A stretch of DNA of 64,000 nucleotides. Source: an uncultured Pseudodesulfovibrio sp. (GTDB taxonomy: Bacteria; Desulfobacterota; Desulfovibrionia; Desulfovibrionales; Desulfovibrionaceae). A program made the position numbers and the translations under genes. The stretch spans positions 2,810,001 through 2,874,000 of the forward strand of contig NZ_OY776488.1 in the NCBI RefSeq assembly GCF_963675635.1. The letters run 5' to 3'. Below are positions 50,806 through 58,556 of this stretch, in pieces; the stretch's first letter is position 1; the number at the start of each line of letters is the position of its first letter. The notes beneath the pieces were generated by a model. The model was not told where the DNA came from and did not search any database. It saw only the letters and a program-made list of their open reading frames with translations.

Positions 50806-53800
50806 TGAGTATGGAGACTCCTCCGGTTAAGGGCGTTCTGCCGTCAATAGTCCGATATTTTCTGACATCACAGATGTCCATAATTGTGGCCCTAGCTGCG
50901 ATTCTGCTTGGTATAGCCGCCATTCTTGTCACTCCTCGTGAAGAGGAACCGCAGATTGTGGTTCCCATGGCTGATGTCATGGTGCAGGTACCGGGAGCCA
51001 GTGCCGAGGAGGTGGAGAAGCTCGTTACCACTCCGCTTGAACGGCTGCTTTGGCAGATCGACGGGGTGGAGTACGTCTACTCGACGTCCACCAAGGACAT
51101 GACCGCAGTTACGGTCCGTTTCTTTGTGGGTGAAGACCGTGAGGACTCGCTCATCAAGCTGCATAATACCATTCTCAAGAATCGTGACCTGGCCCCGGAT
51201 ATCGTCTCCGGGTGGGTGGTTAAACCTGTCGAGATCGACGATGTGCCTATTGTGGCTCTGACTCTGCATGCGGATTTCGGGTTTGAGGCCCGGTATTCTG
51301 ATTATGATTTGCGACGCATGGCTGAAGAATTGTTCCATCGACTGGCCGAGGTCGAGGATGTGTCTCGAATCTCACTGCATTCCGGGCGCAGTCGCGAAGT
51401 GCGCGTGGAGATATATCCTGACCGTCTGGCCGGATTCAATGTTTCGCCGCTGGAAGTCTACACTGCGCTCAAGGGCGCTGATCATTCCCTGTCCGCAGGG
51501 CAGTTTGTCAGGCGTGATGTCGAAACGCAGGTGGTCAGTCAGTCCTTTCTCCTTCATGCCGAAGATGTCGCGTCTCTCGTGGTGGGTGTGTTTGACAACA
51601 AACCTGTTTATTTGCGGGATGTCGCGGATGTCATTGACGGTCCGCAGGAACCGTCAGGCTATTCGCGAATAGGTTTTTCCGACGTGTATCTGGCAAAGCT
51701 GGATCAGCAGGCTGAGCGTTCGTCCCGTCCTGCCGTAACCATAGGCTTGGCCAAGAAAAAAGGCGTCAATGCCGTGGGTGTGGCGGATGCGGTCATCGCC
51801 AAGGTGCGAGAACTTGAACGGACCATTCTGCCCGAAGGTGTGACTGTCACCGTGACCAGAAACTATGGCGAAACCGCTCAGGGCAAGGTGAATGAACTGT
51901 TGTCCTCGCTCTTTTTCGCCATCATCACGGTTGTGGCTCTGCTCGCGTTTGCGCTGGGATGGCGCGAGGCGCTTGTGGTCGCCCTGGCAGTTCCCATGAG
52001 TTTTTCATTGGCCTTGTTTGTCAATTATCTCTTTGGCTACACCATCAACCGGGTGACGCTGTTTGCCTTGATTCTGTCACTGGGGCTTGTTGTGGATGAT
52101 CCCATTACCAATGTGGACAATATCCAGCGGCATATTCGCATGGGAATTCGTACGCCGCTCGAAGCCACGTTGAATGCGGTGAAAGAAGTCCTGCCGCCGG
52201 TCATCATGTCAACTTTGGCGATCATCGTGTCCTTTACTCCACTTTTCTTCATCACGGGCATGATGGGACCGTATATGGCTCCGATGGCAGCCAATGTGCC
52301 ATTGACCGTGACCTTTTCAACGGTTGCCGCCCTGACCGTGGTGCCGTGGATGGCTTATCTGTTGCTCAGGAACCGTGTCCCCGACAAAGCCAAGGGCGGA
52401 GAGAACCCGGAACAGGGCGTGAATGCGCGGCTGCTGACGGTCTATGCAAAAGCCATTGTTCCATTCCTTGAATCAGCGCGAAATCGTCGTTTGCTGCTGG
52501 GTGGAATCCTCGTTGGGCTTGGACTGTGTGCAGGTTTGGTGCTGATGCGGTTGGTGCCGCTCAAGATGCTGCCGTTTGATAACAAGAACGAGTTTCAGTT
52601 GCTCGTGGATATGCCCGAAGGTACCACGCTTGAACGGTCGGACCGCACTGTGCGCGAGCTGGAAGCGTATCTTCGATCCGTGCCGGAAGTGGTCAGCTTC
52701 GTGACATATACCGGGTCGCCGTCTCCCATGGATTTCAACGGTATGGTCCGACATTATTACTGGCGCGAGCAGTCAAATCTAGCGGATATCCGGGTGAATC
52801 TGGCGGACAAGTCCGAGCGCGATATGCAGTCTCACGGCATCGGTCTGCGGTTACGAAATGATTTGAACGAAATAGCGGTTCGTCATGGTGCGAAACTCAA
52901 GCTCATAGAGACGCCTCCCGGACCGCCTGTTATCTCCACGCTGACCGCTGAGATTTACGGTCGACCGGAACTGGATTACTCGGTGCTTATCGATGGGGCC
53001 AAACATGTGGAGTCGCTCATGGCGGCCCAGACCGGTCTGGTCGATCTGGACAATTCATCAGAAACCGGACAGATGATGGTTGATTTTGTGCTCGACAAGG
53101 AGAAGGCAGCCCTGCACGGCGTGACTGCTGCCGACGTAGTGGACACGTTGCGTCTTGCCCTCTCGGGTGCAACTCCGGCTTCGGTTCATATGGATCGCGA
53201 ACGGCAGCCGTTGCCTGTGCGCATGGCTTTACCGGTCGGATTGCGTACCGGACCTGACACTCTCGGCGAGTTGCGTATGAAGAGTGCCTCCGGTGCAATG
53301 GTTCCGCTGGCCGAACTGGGGCGATTCCGCGAGGTGCCATCAGAACAGCCAATCTATCACAAAAATTTGAAGAGACTGGCCTATGTCTTCGGTGATACAG
53401 CCGGTATCCCTCCTGGTGAGGCCGTGCTTGATTTGCAGGCTCAACTCAAGGAAAACCCCATGCCGCCCGGTACTCGGGCTGAGTGGGCTGGTGAGGGCGA
53501 ATGGAAGATAACCCTCGATGTCTTCCGTGATCTCGGCTTGGCCAATGTGGCTGCACTGCTCGGCATTTTCATTCTACTCGTTGCCGAGACCGGCTCGTTT
53601 GTCATGCCGCTGCTCATTATGTCGGCTATCCCTCTGACATTGCTTGGCATTCTTCCGGGGTTCTGGCTGCTCAACATCATAGCAGGCGGCGAGATCGGCG
53701 GATTCGGTGATCCTGTGTTCTTCACTGCCACGTCCATGATCGGCATGATTGCGCTCGGCGGTATCGTTATCCGCAATTCGCTGGTGCTCATCGAGTTCAT

Positions 53801-54041
53801 CCAGACCGAGGTCAAGAACGGCAAGCCGCTCAAGGAAGCGATTATTCTATCTGGTGCGGTGCGTATGCGGCCTATTGTGCTCACTGCGTTGACCACCGCT
53901 CTCGGCGCGTGGCCCATCACACTGGATCCGATTTTCTCCGGTCTGGCGTGGGCGCTGATATTCGGTTTGGTGGCATCGACCCTGTTCACGCTGGTCGTCG
54001 TGCCAAGCGGTTATTACGCGCTGTACGGTGGCAAAGAGTAG
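50802..54041 (+). CDS. RND family efflux transporter (AcrB-type)
   Basis: A 1079-aa proton-driven inner-membrane pump with 12 membrane helices and two large periplasmic loops. Typical blocks are VPGASAEEVEKLVTTPLERL in the first porter domain, ALILSLGLVVDDPITNVDNI in helix 4 with the proton-relay Asp pair region, and TSMIGMIALGGIVIRNSLVL in helix 10-11. Full length and intact. It is co-translated with the membrane-fusion protein. Multidrug or envelope-stress export is likely; substrates cannot be told. Confidence 0.94.
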   Translation: MMSMETPPVKGVLPSIVRYFLTSQMSIIVALAAILLGIAAILVTPREEEPQIVVPMADVMVQVPGASAEEVEKLVTTPLERLLWQIDGVEYVYSTSTKDMTAVTVRFFVGEDREDSLIKLHNTILKNRDLAPDIVSGWVVKPVEIDDVPIVALTLHADFGFEARYSDYDLRRMAEELFHRLAEVEDVSRISLHSGRSREVRVEIYPDRLAGFNVSPLEVYTALKGADHSLSAGQFVRRDVETQVVSQSFLLHAEDVASLVVGVFDNKPVYLRDVADVIDGPQEPSGYSRIGFSDVYLAKLDQQAERSSRPAVTIGLAKKKGVNAVGVADAVIAKVRELERTILPEGVTVTVTRNYGETAQGKVNELLSSLFFAIITVVALLAFALGWREALVVALAVPMSFSLALFVNYLFGYTINRVTLFALILSLGLVVDDPITNVDNIQRHIRMGIRTPLEATLNAVKEVLPPVIMSTLAIIVSFTPLFFITGMMGPYMAPMAANVPLTVTFSTVAALTVVPWMAYLLLRNRVPDKAKGGENPEQGVNARLLTVYAKAIVPFLESARNRRLLLGGILVGLGLCAGLVLMRLVPLKMLPFDNKNEFQLLVDMPEGTTLERSDRTVRELEAYLRSVPEVVSFVTYTGSPSPMDFNGMVRHYYWREQSNLADIRVNLADKSERDMQSHGIGLRLRNDLNEIAVRHGAKLKLIETPPGPPVISTLTAEIYGRPELDYSVLIDGAKHVESLMAAQTGLVDLDNSSETGQMMVDFVLDKEKAALHGVTAADVVDTLRLALSGATPASVHMDRERQPLPVRMALPVGLRTGPDTLGELRMKSASGAMVPLAELGRFREVPSEQPIYHKNLKRLAYVFGDTAGIPPGEAVLDLQAQLKENPMPPGTRAEWAGEGEWKITLDVFRDLGLANVAALLGIFILLVAETGSFVMPLLIMSAIPLTLLGILPGFWLLNIIAGGEIGGFGDPVFFTATSMIGMIALGGIVIRNSLVLIEFIQTEVKNGKPLKEAIILSGAVRMRPIVLTALTTALGAWPITLDPIFSGLAWALIFGLVASTLFTLVVVPSGYYALYGGKE

Positions 54042-54191
54042 CCTCCGGCGTGGCGTACCTGTCTCTGGAACGTTGAGTTGCGTCTTCGGCGGCGTACATA
54101 CATTTGTATGACGCTCCGTGTGTTGAGTCGTACCCTACTGCGTTCTCTCGGTTGTGTGAGAGATGCGTTGCTCGGTATGGCGAATCGGATG

Positions 54192-55592
54192 TTATTCGAT
54201 TCGGTCCAGATCCCAGGGTTTGCGGATGAACATGCCGGGCCTGATGTCCGGGTGGTCGCAAATGAGGAGTCCGCGCTGGCCCGGGTGGGAAATGTCGAGG
54301 CCGACGCCCTGATCGTTTTCCACGCCATAATCTTCTCGGGAGAGGCGCGGACGGATCATGCCGGGAATGAGCAACTCCATGTCTTCGGAGGTGACCCAAC
54401 GGGATTTCGTTTGGATGAGCCATTTGCCGTCGTCGACCTGTTCGAGTATGCGGCCCAGAACCGGACGTTTTTCGCCCGGGGCCGGAGGTTCGGCAATGAC
54501 TCCACGGCTTTGCGGGTCAAAAAAGCCTGTGGTCAGCGGGCGGGTGGCGGCATTGACCAGTTCAGACAGGTATTTCTCGGCCTGAAACCGGTTGGCTGCC
54601 ACGTCGTTCAGTCCGGTCCGGTATGCATCCACTACCTGCGCAAGATAGGCAGAACTCTTGGTGCGGCCCTCAAGTTTGACAGAGGCGACTCGCATGCGCG
54701 CAAACCATTCCAGATAATGCAGAAGACAGAGGTCTTCCGCTGCAAAAAATTTGGTCCACCGCTCGGTGTCCATCGCGATAGACAGGGCCGGGTCTGCCGG
54801 CGGTGCAGTTTTCGATTCATCCTCACCGAGAGGGGCGAACGTGAAATCTTCAGACGGGGTTTCAAAGGTGAAGTCGTCTGTCGGAACCATGCCTTCTTCG
54901 CGTATTTCCCACAGGTTTTCGCCCGGGCGGGTGCGTTCTTCAAAAGTGACGGCAGTGGGACGATATTCATAACGGCACGGGTGCGAACATTCACCCAGGT
55001 TGCCGGGACGGTCATTGAGCAGGGCCGACATGTAGCAACGGCCTGATACGGCCATGCACATGGAGCCGTGGACAAATACTTCAAGTTCCATGTTCGGCAT
55101 CTGTTTGCGCACTACATCGAGCATTTCCGTCAACTCACCAGACCTGAGTTCGCGAGCAACGTTGACTCGCCTGGCGCCGTTTTCCCGCCAGAAGCGAACC
55201 GATTCGGAATTGGATGTGTTCGCCTGTGTCGAGACATGCACCGGGATTTCCGGCAGTTCGCGCCGTAACAAACGGATCACGCCGGGATCGGCCGCAATGA
55301 CGCCGTCCGGTTTGAGCTCGCCGAGGGTTTCGATCTGTTCCCGGACCTGCGCCATCATTGATTCACGCGGGTACACGTTTAAGGTGTAGTAGGCTTTTAC
55401 CCCTGCTTTTCGGGCTTTGGTCAGCCCCAGTGCCAGGCTTTCCTTGTCGAATCCCCCAGCACCTGCACGCAGGTTCAGGCCGTCGCCGCCGAGATAGACA
55501 GCGTCCGCACCATAGAGGATGGCGGTTTCCAACTTTTCCATGTCACCCGCGGGGGCAAGCAGTTCCGGTATGTATGTACGAGTCTCAGGCAT
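54192..55592 (-). CDS. Peptidase U32 family protein
   Basis: A 466-aa member of the U32 family, in which several members take part in tRNA or rRNA hydroxylation and prephenate-linked modification rather than proteolysis. Core blocks are ELLAPAGDMEKLETAILYGA, VHVSTQANTSNSESV and ELEVFVHGSMCMAVSGRCYMS, with the cysteine set GECSHPCRYEY and later KLEGRTKSSAYLAQVVDAY. An unusual acidic insertion (about 225-275, DDFTFETPSEDFTFAPLGED) separates the cysteines from the second half. ATG at 55592 is preferred over GTG at 55601; neither has a clear ribosome binding site. Exact substrate unknown. Confidence 0.85.
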   Translation of the reverse strand: MPETRTYIPELLAPAGDMEKLETAILYGADAVYLGGDGLNLRAGAGGFDKESLALGLTKARKAGVKAYYTLNVYPRESMMAQVREQIETLGELKPDGVIAADPGVIRLLRRELPEIPVHVSTQANTSNSESVRFWRENGARRVNVARELRSGELTEMLDVVRKQMPNMELEVFVHGSMCMAVSGRCYMSALLNDRPGNLGECSHPCRYEYRPTAVTFEERTRPGENLWEIREEGMVPTDDFTFETPSEDFTFAPLGEDESKTAPPADPALSIAMDTERWTKFFAAEDLCLLHYLEWFARMRVASVKLEGRTKSSAYLAQVVDAYRTGLNDVAANRFQAEKYLSELVNAATRPLTTGFFDPQSRGVIAEPPAPGEKRPVLGRILEQVDDGKWLIQTKSRWVTSEDMELLIPGMIRPRLSREDYGVENDQGVGLDISHPGQRGLLICDHPDIRPGMFIRKPWDLDRIE

Positions 55593-55677
55593 GGTAGCCA
55601 CGCTACATCAAACTGCATCGGTTCGCCAGATGGAAATTGGTGTGCCTTCCGGGCGGTCATATGCAGATGGGGAAAGC

Positions 55678-56538
55678 CTACACGGGGAGCCCCTTGGCTC
55701 GGCGGTCTTCTTTCATCTTTTCGAGCAGTTCCGTGGGGACATGGAGTCCTCCCTTGCCCTTGCCGAGCCGGATTTTCGGCTTGACCGATCCGTGAAAATC
55801 CGAGCCGCCGCTGATGAGCAAACCGAGGCGTTCCGCCATTTCCTTGTAGGCCTTGGTGTCGGCATCATTGTGCTCGGTGTAGTAGACCTCCATGCCGTCC
55901 AGACCGAATCCCATAAGGTCTTTGACGACCTTTTCCGTATCCTTGAGGTTGAGACCGAGGGCAAAGGGATGGGCAAGAATGGAAGTCGCACCGATAGAGT
56001 TCAGGATGGGAAACGCCTGTTCGGGGGTGAGTTTGCGCTTGGGAACGTAAGCGCGACCATTGTCGCCGAGCCAGACCTTGAAAGCTTCGTCAATGGACGA
56101 GACCACGCCGAGGGCCATGAGTTCCTGAGCAAAGTGAGGACGCCCGATGGTGCCGTTGGCTCGGGCCGCAACACTGTCGTAAGTGATGGTGATGCCGAGG
56201 GAGCGCAGTTTGTCGACGATCTCATGGTTGCGGTTCTTGCGACCTTCCTGCACCCAGTCAAAGGCCTTTTGCAACTCGGTGGCGTCTTCGGGGAGCCAGA
56301 GAGCAACGACGTGAATCCACCTTGCGCCTTCCGGGGATTCGAGGCTTAATTCGGCCCCGGGTATGACTTCGATGTCGTATTTTTCACCAGCAGCCAAAGC
56401 TTCCGGAACACCTTGAAAGGTGTCGTGATCTGTAATGGCGATGGCGTCCAAGCCGGACTCCTTGGCCAGTTTGATGAGTTCTGTGGGAGACAGGGTTCCG
56501 TCGGAAGCCGTGGAATGGGTGTGTAAGTCTATGGTCAT
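55678..56538 (-). CDS. PHP-domain phosphoesterase (RNase AM/YciV-like)
   Basis: A 286-aa PHP-fold metal phosphoesterase like RNase AM/YciV (5'-3' exonuclease acting on short oligonucleotides and 3',5'-bisphosphates). Metal motifs are DLHTHSTASDGT at residues 3-14, AITDHDTFQG, PGAELS, ATSILAHPFALG and SGGSDFHGS. The ATG at 56538 places the DLHTHS motif at the N-terminus, as usual; the open frame to 56787 has no family character and overlaps the Trm112-like gene on the other strand. Length matches the family. Confidence 0.9.
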   Translation of the reverse strand: MTIDLHTHSTASDGTLSPTELIKLAKESGLDAIAITDHDTFQGVPEALAAGEKYDIEVIPGAELSLESPEGARWIHVVALWLPEDATELQKAFDWVQEGRKNRNHEIVDKLRSLGITITYDSVAARANGTIGRPHFAQELMALGVVSSIDEAFKVWLGDNGRAYVPKRKLTPEQAFPILNSIGATSILAHPFALGLNLKDTEKVVKDLMGFGLDGMEVYYTEHNDADTKAYKEMAERLGLLISGGSDFHGSVKPKIRLGKGKGGLHVPTELLEKMKEDRRAKGLPV

Positions 56539-56683
56539 GTTTTCGGGTGTGGTTTTGGGTTTGTAAAACGGTTTGCCAATGAACATCCAGCGTATCGTGT
56601 CCATGGATTCAGGTAAAGGGGACAATGGCAGTTGCCAGTGAGCGTCACGGCAGGTAGAGTCAGAAAAGTACAAGGAGGAACCT

Positions 56684-56872
56684 ATGTCACTGAACAAGGA
56701 ACTGTTGGATATATTGGCCTGTCCCAAATGCAAGGGCGGGCTTGAGCTGAAGCCCGGAGAAGATGGATTGGCCTGTGCCAAGTGCAAAATTGTGTATCCT
56801 GTAAAAGATGATATTCCGATTATGCTGGTGGATCAGGCCGTCCCGGAAAAGGAATGGACCGGCTCCAAATAA
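56684..56872 (+). CDS. Trm112 family (UPF0434) small zinc-binding protein
   Basis: A 62-aa protein with two CxxC pairs (CPKC at residues 13-16, CAKC at about 31-34) and the typical end VYPVKDDIPIMLVDQA. Family members are activators or partners of methyltransferases or act in lipid A-related loci (YcaR). A strong AAGGAGG precedes the ATG. A terminator follows. Confidence 0.9.
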   Translation: MSLNKELLDILACPKCKGGLELKPGEDGLACAKCKIVYPVKDDIPIMLVDQAVPEKEWTGSK

Positions 56873-56900
56873 ATATCTTTCGGTCAACGTCGTCATGTGT

Positions 56901-56938
56901 TGCTCCGTACCCCGAATGTGGGTGCGGAGCATTTTTTT
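56901..56938 (+). terminator. Terminator of the Trm112-like gene
   Basis: TGCTCCG-ACCC pairs with GGGT-CGGAGCA around a seven-base loop, followed by seven T. Confidence 0.9.
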
Positions 56939-56950
56939 CCACAGGCGGTC

Positions 56951-56978
56951 TTGACGAGAAAAAAAACGTGCCTATTTT
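56951..56978 (+). promoter_or_regulatory. Promoter of the Hsp20 operon
   Basis: TTGACG (56951) and TATTTT (56973) are 16 bases apart, between the preceding terminator and the first Hsp20 start. No CIRCE element or heat-shock sigma consensus was recognised. Confidence 0.5.
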
Positions 56979-57010
56979 TTGGGGGAACGCAAGAAAAGGA
57001 GGTGCCTTTC

Positions 57011-57424
57011 ATGGTTATCGATTTTAATACTCTCTACAATTTTCCGTCCCGATTTGATCGGGTTTTCGAAGAGTTCCTGCGGTCACCAATGGGTGATGAT
57101 CGCCGTCTGGCCTATCCCCCGCTCAATTTGAGCAACGACAATGAGAATATTTATGTGCGTGCTGAAGTTCCCGGTGTGTCCATCGAAGACATTGAGTTGA
57201 CGTTGTCCGACAAAACGCTGGTCATCAAGGGTGAGCGCAAAGCCCCCCAGGGGAAATACTTCCGTCAGGAGCGACCAAGTGGTGTTTTCCACAGAGTTGT
57301 CAACATTTCTGTGCCAGTTGACAGAGACGCTGTGACAGCTTCCATAAAGGATGGAGTCTTGGCGATTACTCTGCCGAAGTCCGAGGAAATGAAGCCGAAA
57401 AAAATCAGCATTGATATCGGTTAG
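57011..57424 (+). CDS. Small heat shock protein (Hsp20)
   Basis: A 137-aa ATP-independent holdase of the alpha-crystallin type. The beta-sandwich spans residues about 37-128 (IYVRAEVPGVSIEDIELTLS, TLVIKGERKAP) and contains the GVLAITLPK motif, with the lysine-rich C-terminal extension. The ATG at 57011 has AGGAGG; the frame extends upstream without support. It is followed 15 bases later by a second Hsp20 gene, the usual paired arrangement in Desulfovibrio-like bacteria. Confidence 0.93.
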   Translation: MVIDFNTLYNFPSRFDRVFEEFLRSPMGDDRRLAYPPLNLSNDNENIYVRAEVPGVSIEDIELTLSDKTLVIKGERKAPQGKYFRQERPSGVFHRVVNISVPVDRDAVTASIKDGVLAITLPKSEEMKPKKISIDIG

Positions 57425-57439
57425 AAGGAGGACGCAGCT

Positions 57440-57805
57440 ATGAGCGATATTATGAAGAAAGAAGATAAGAGCATGGCACAGTACCGACCGGCCACGGATA
57501 TTCTGGAGCGCGAAGACGGGTTTTATATTTATATGGATATGCCGGGTGTCAGGCGTGAAGACATGATCATTGATTTGCAGGAGGATGAACTGACCGTCAC
57601 TGGCAGAACCAGCCTGGTTCGCCATGCGGGCGAACAGTATGCGGAGATGCAGTTCGGTGATTGTGAATATATCCGTTCAGTTTCCATAACCGACATTGTG
57701 GATCGTGAGCGGATCAAAGCCAACCTGGAAGGTGGCGTGCTTGAGTTGCATCTGCCCAAGGTCGAGAAGGTTCAGCCCAAGAGAATTTCCATTTCTGAAG
57801 GGTAA
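57440..57805 (+). CDS. Small heat shock protein (Hsp20), second copy
   Basis: A 121-aa alpha-crystallin domain protein (FYIYMDMPGVRREDMIIDLQ, ELTVTGRTS, GGVLELHLPKVEK). It probably forms hetero-oligomers with the upstream Hsp20, from which it differs in having a shorter N-terminal arm. It has an AAGGAGG ribosome binding site and a strong terminator downstream. Confidence 0.93.
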   Translation: MSDIMKKEDKSMAQYRPATDILEREDGFYIYMDMPGVRREDMIIDLQEDELTVTGRTSLVRHAGEQYAEMQFGDCEYIRSVSITDIVDRERIKANLEGGVLELHLPKVEKVQPKRISISEG

Positions 57806-57829
57806 TTATCCCTGATGCCATTGCCTACG

Positions 57830-57873
57830 AGAAGTCCCCCGACGACAGTGTCGTCGGGGGACTTCTCCGTTTT
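57830..57873 (+). terminator. Terminator of the Hsp20 operon
   Basis: A perfect long inverted repeat (arm AGAAGTCCCCCGACGACA) followed after CCG by five T. It also lies beside the stop of the convergent response regulator. Confidence 0.92.
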
Positions 57874-57888
57874 TCTGTCTGCAAACGA

Positions 57889-58554
57889 TCAAATGGCCCA
57901 GGTTTCAATGTCGATCAGTCCCAGTCTAGCGGCGTAACGAACAAGTTCAACCGTGCTTTTGAGGCCGAGTTTTTTCATCAGATTCGTACGATGGTTTTCC
58001 ACTGTCTTGGGGCTGATGAAGAGTTCTTCCGCCACTTCTTTAGCTGTCATTCCTTCGGCCAGTTTTCGCATGACTTCCTGTTCACGAGGGGTCAGTGTTG
58101 CATAAGGATCGTTTCTGCTGCCGGGTGAGTCGGGTTTGGATTGCAACAGTTTGAAGATCACTTCCTGGGAGAGAGCGTTGTCCAGAAAAAGTTCTCCTGC
58201 GGCCACGGTGTCCAGCCCCTTGATGAGCTGGGCAGCAGCAGATTCCTTTATCATGTATCCAGTGGCTCCGGCGCGAAAGGCTTCGACGATATAGTCGGCC
58301 TCGGAATGCATTGAGATGATAATGAACTGTGTCTTTGGTAATGTGGACTTGAGTTCCCGGATTACCTGGATACCATTTTTTTCAGGCATGGAAATATCCA
58401 CCAGCATGATGTCCGGCTGGTTTTCCCTGGCCATGCTAATGCCTTCCCTGCCATTTCCGGCTTCGCCACATACAGTGTATCGGTTGTCCCGGTTGACAAT
58501 GGCTTTAAGGCCTTCTCTGAACAGGGGGTGATCGTCAACAATCATGATATTCAT
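57889..58554 (-). CDS. NarL/FixJ-family response regulator
   Basis: A 221-aa two-component transcription factor. The receiver domain has Asp7 and Asp8 (VDDHP), phosphoacceptor Asp53 (LVDISMP) and Lys about 102 (IKES). The LuxR-type HTH is at about residues 150-210 (LTPREQEVMRKLAEGMTAKE, SPKTVENHRTNLMKKLG). It starts 2 bases after the stop of the adjacent sensor kinase, so the pair is an operon. Targets unknown. Confidence 0.95.
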   Translation of the reverse strand: MNIMIVDDHPLFREGLKAIVNRDNRYTVCGEAGNGREGISMARENQPDIMLVDISMPEKNGIQVIRELKSTLPKTQFIIISMHSEADYIVEAFRAGATGYMIKESAAAQLIKGLDTVAAGELFLDNALSQEVIFKLLQSKPDSPGSRNDPYATLTPREQEVMRKLAEGMTAKEVAEELFISPKTVENHRTNLMKKLGLKSTVELVRYAARLGLIDIETWAI

Positions 58555-58556
58555 AA

